In this document: piece by piece, positions 62,338-64,000 of the stretch | How positions within the stretch are numbered: position 1 is the first letter of the stretch | How the letters are laid out: each line of letters begins with the position of its first letter | Source of the DNA: Dama dama | Lineage: Eukaryota; Chordata; Mammalia; Artiodactyla; Cervidae | Assembly (NCBI RefSeq): GCF_033118175.1 | Contig: NC_083696.1 | Location: forward strand, 42,269,001-42,333,000 | DNA length: 64,000 nucleotides | Direction: 5' to 3' | The notes under the pieces: generated by a model | What the model was told of the DNA's origin: nothing | The model's input: the letters and a program-made list of their open reading frames with translations, nothing else | The model's database searches: none | Translations under genes and position numbers: made by a program

Positions 62338-64000
62338 ATAGCAAGGAGAGGTAAGAAAGCCTTCCTCAGCGATCAATGAAAAGAAATAGAGGAAAACAAC
62401 AGAATGCGAAAGTCCAGAGATCTCTTCAAGAAAATTAGATACCAAAGGAAATTTTCATGCAAAGATGGGCACAATAAAGGACAGAAATGGTATGGACCTA
62501 ACAGAAGCAGAAGATATTAAGAAGAGGTGGCAAGAATACACAGAACTGTGCAAAAAAGATCTTCAGGACCCAGATAATCAAATGGTGTGATCACTCACCT
62601 AGAGCCAGACATCCTGGAATGTGAAGTCAAGTGGGCCTTTGGAAGCATTACTATGAACAAAGCTAGTGGAGGTGTTGGAATTTCAGTTGAGCTATTTCAA
62701 ATCCTAAGCAATGATGGTGTGAAAGTGCTGCACTCAATATGCCAGAAAATTTGAAAACTCAGCAGTGGCCACAGGGCTGGAAAAGATCAGTTTTCATTCC
62801 AATCCCAAAGGAAGGCAATCCCAAAGAATGCTCAACTACTGCACAGTTACACTCATCTCACACTCTAGTAAAGTAATGCTCAAAATTCTCCAAGCCAGGC
62901 TTCAATACTACATGGACCATGAACTTTCAGATGTTCAAGCTGGTTTTAGAAAAGGCAGAGGAACCAGAGATCAAATTGCTAACATCTGCTGGATCATGGA
63001 AAAAGCAAGAGAGTTCTAGAAAAATATCTACTTCTGCTTTATTGACTATGCCAAAGCCATTGATTGTGTGGGCCACAGCAAACTGTGGAAAATTCTTAAA
63101 GAGATGGAATATCAGACCACTTGACCTGCCTCCTGAGAAATCTGCATGCAGGTCAGGAAGCAGCAGTGAGAACTAGACATGGAACAACAGATGGGTTCCA
63201 ACTAGAAAAAAGAGCATGTCAAGGCTGTATATTGTCACCCTGCTTATTTAACTTATATGCAGAGTACATCATGAGAAACAGTGGGCTGGATGAAGCACAA
63301 ACTGGAATCAAGATTGCTGGGAGAAATATCAATAACCTCAGATATGCAGATGACACCACCCTTATGGCAGAAAGTGAAGAAGACCTAAAGAGCCTCTTGA
63401 TGAAAGTGAAAGAGGAGAATGAAAAAGTTGGCTTAAAGCTCAACATTCAGAAAACTAAGATCATGGTATCTGTCCCATCACTTCATGGCAAATAGATGGG
63501 GAAACGGTGGAAACAGTGACAGACTTTATTTTTTTGGGCTCCAAAATTGCTGCAGATGGTGACTGCAGCCATGAAAGATGCTTCCTCCTTAGAAGAAAAG
63601 TTATGACCAACCTAGACAGCATGTTAAAAAGCAGAGACATTACTTTGCCAACAAAGGTCCGTCTAGTCAAGTCTATGGTTTTTCCAGTAGTCATGCGTGG
63701 ATGTGAGAGTTGGACTATAAAGAAAGCTGAGCACCAACGAATTGATGCTTTTGAACTGTGGTGTTGGAGAAGACTCTTGAGAGTCCCTTGGACTGCAAGT
63801 AGATCCAACCAGTCCATCCTGAAGGAGATAAGTCCTGGGTGTTCATTGGAAGGACTGATGCTAAAGCTGGAACTCCAGTACTTTGGCCACCTCATGCGAA
63901 GAGTGGACTCATTGGAAAAGACCCTGATGCTGGGAGGGATTGGGGGCAGGAGGAGAAGGGGACGACAGAGGATGAGATGGCTGGATGGCATCACCGACTC
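62338..64000 (+). mobile_element. BovB LINE, 5'-truncated, continues beyond the window
   Basis: Starts at 'agcaaggagaggtaagaaag' in the linker before the RT and runs to 64000 ('gatggcatcaccgactc') without reaching its tail. RT frames are split: 62765-63019 ('VQAGFRKGRGTRDQIANI') and 63121-63495 (catalytic 'LRYADDTTLMAESEEDL'). Stops and frameshifts separate them, including a TAG near 63019. It is less intact than the BovB inside the L1-BT. Confidence 0.92.

Noticed and set aside
1..64000. A previously undescribed protein-coding or defence system.
   Set aside because: All coding-like signals resolve to LINE ORFs or a decayed ERVL pol; no clustered novel genes exist in this window.

Overview
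This window is non-coding ruminant nuclear DNA, intergenic or intronic. I found no host exon, tRNA, rRNA, CRISPR array or bacterial-type operon. The source is inferred from its repeats: many Bov-tA SINEs, several BovB (RTE) LINEs, young bovine-type L1 (L1-BT), a CHR-type artiodactyl SINE and a mariner MITE. Together these point to Pecora, most likely a bovid; the species cannot be set from the window alone. Every long open reading frame belongs to a transposable element.

Layout. 1-6.4 kb: old repeats (MLT1 LTR, MIR, Bov-tA) and a low-repeat GC-rich patch with an AT-rich homeobox-site-like block near 5.8 kb. 6.4-11.65 kb: a decayed ERVL-class pol gene on the minus strand (reverse transcriptase, RNase H, integrase), cut by an inverted L1 tail, a Bov-tA SINE and a young 5'-truncated L1 with a clear 13-bp target-site duplication. 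11.7-13.6 kb: an old antisense L1 carrying a chimeric L1-5'UTR/BovB insert. 13.6-23 kb: possible further ERVL sequence, an MLT1 LTR, MIRs, Bov-tA copies, an old L1 and an ancient unnamed repeat. 23.2-25.85 kb: two L1 3' ends facing opposite ways; the plus-strand one has expanded into a 1.6-kb, 64-bp-unit, CpG-rich minisatellite. 25.9-38.4 kb: mixed old repeats (MIR, CHR SINE, BovB tails, MER5, L2, L1M, MLT1) and low-repeat patches that could be conserved regulatory elements (26.55 and 36.0 kb).

38.4-57.7 kb is a nest of retroelements. An old antisense L1M is cut by a 5'-inverted BovB. Further along it is cut by a TA-flanked DNA transposon, which holds a near full-length antisense BovB, which holds a near full-length antisense L1-BT (about 7.9 kb of its own sequence), which holds a 1.2-kb BovB with its own 13-bp target-site duplication. 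The layering gives a relative order of activity: L1M, DNA transposon, BovB, L1-BT, BovB.

58-64 kb: a second young L1-BT tail about 99 % identical to the one at 10-11 kb by eye, a Bov-tA, a HAL1 with an 80-bp mariner MITE inside, and a BovB that runs off the window end.

Family names come from recall of repeat consensus sequences, not from a database search. Target-site duplications, motifs, repeat periods and internal copy-to-copy matches were read directly from the sequence. The strongest candidates for something not already described are the L1-born minisatellite, the chimeric L1/BovB insert and the five-layer nest.
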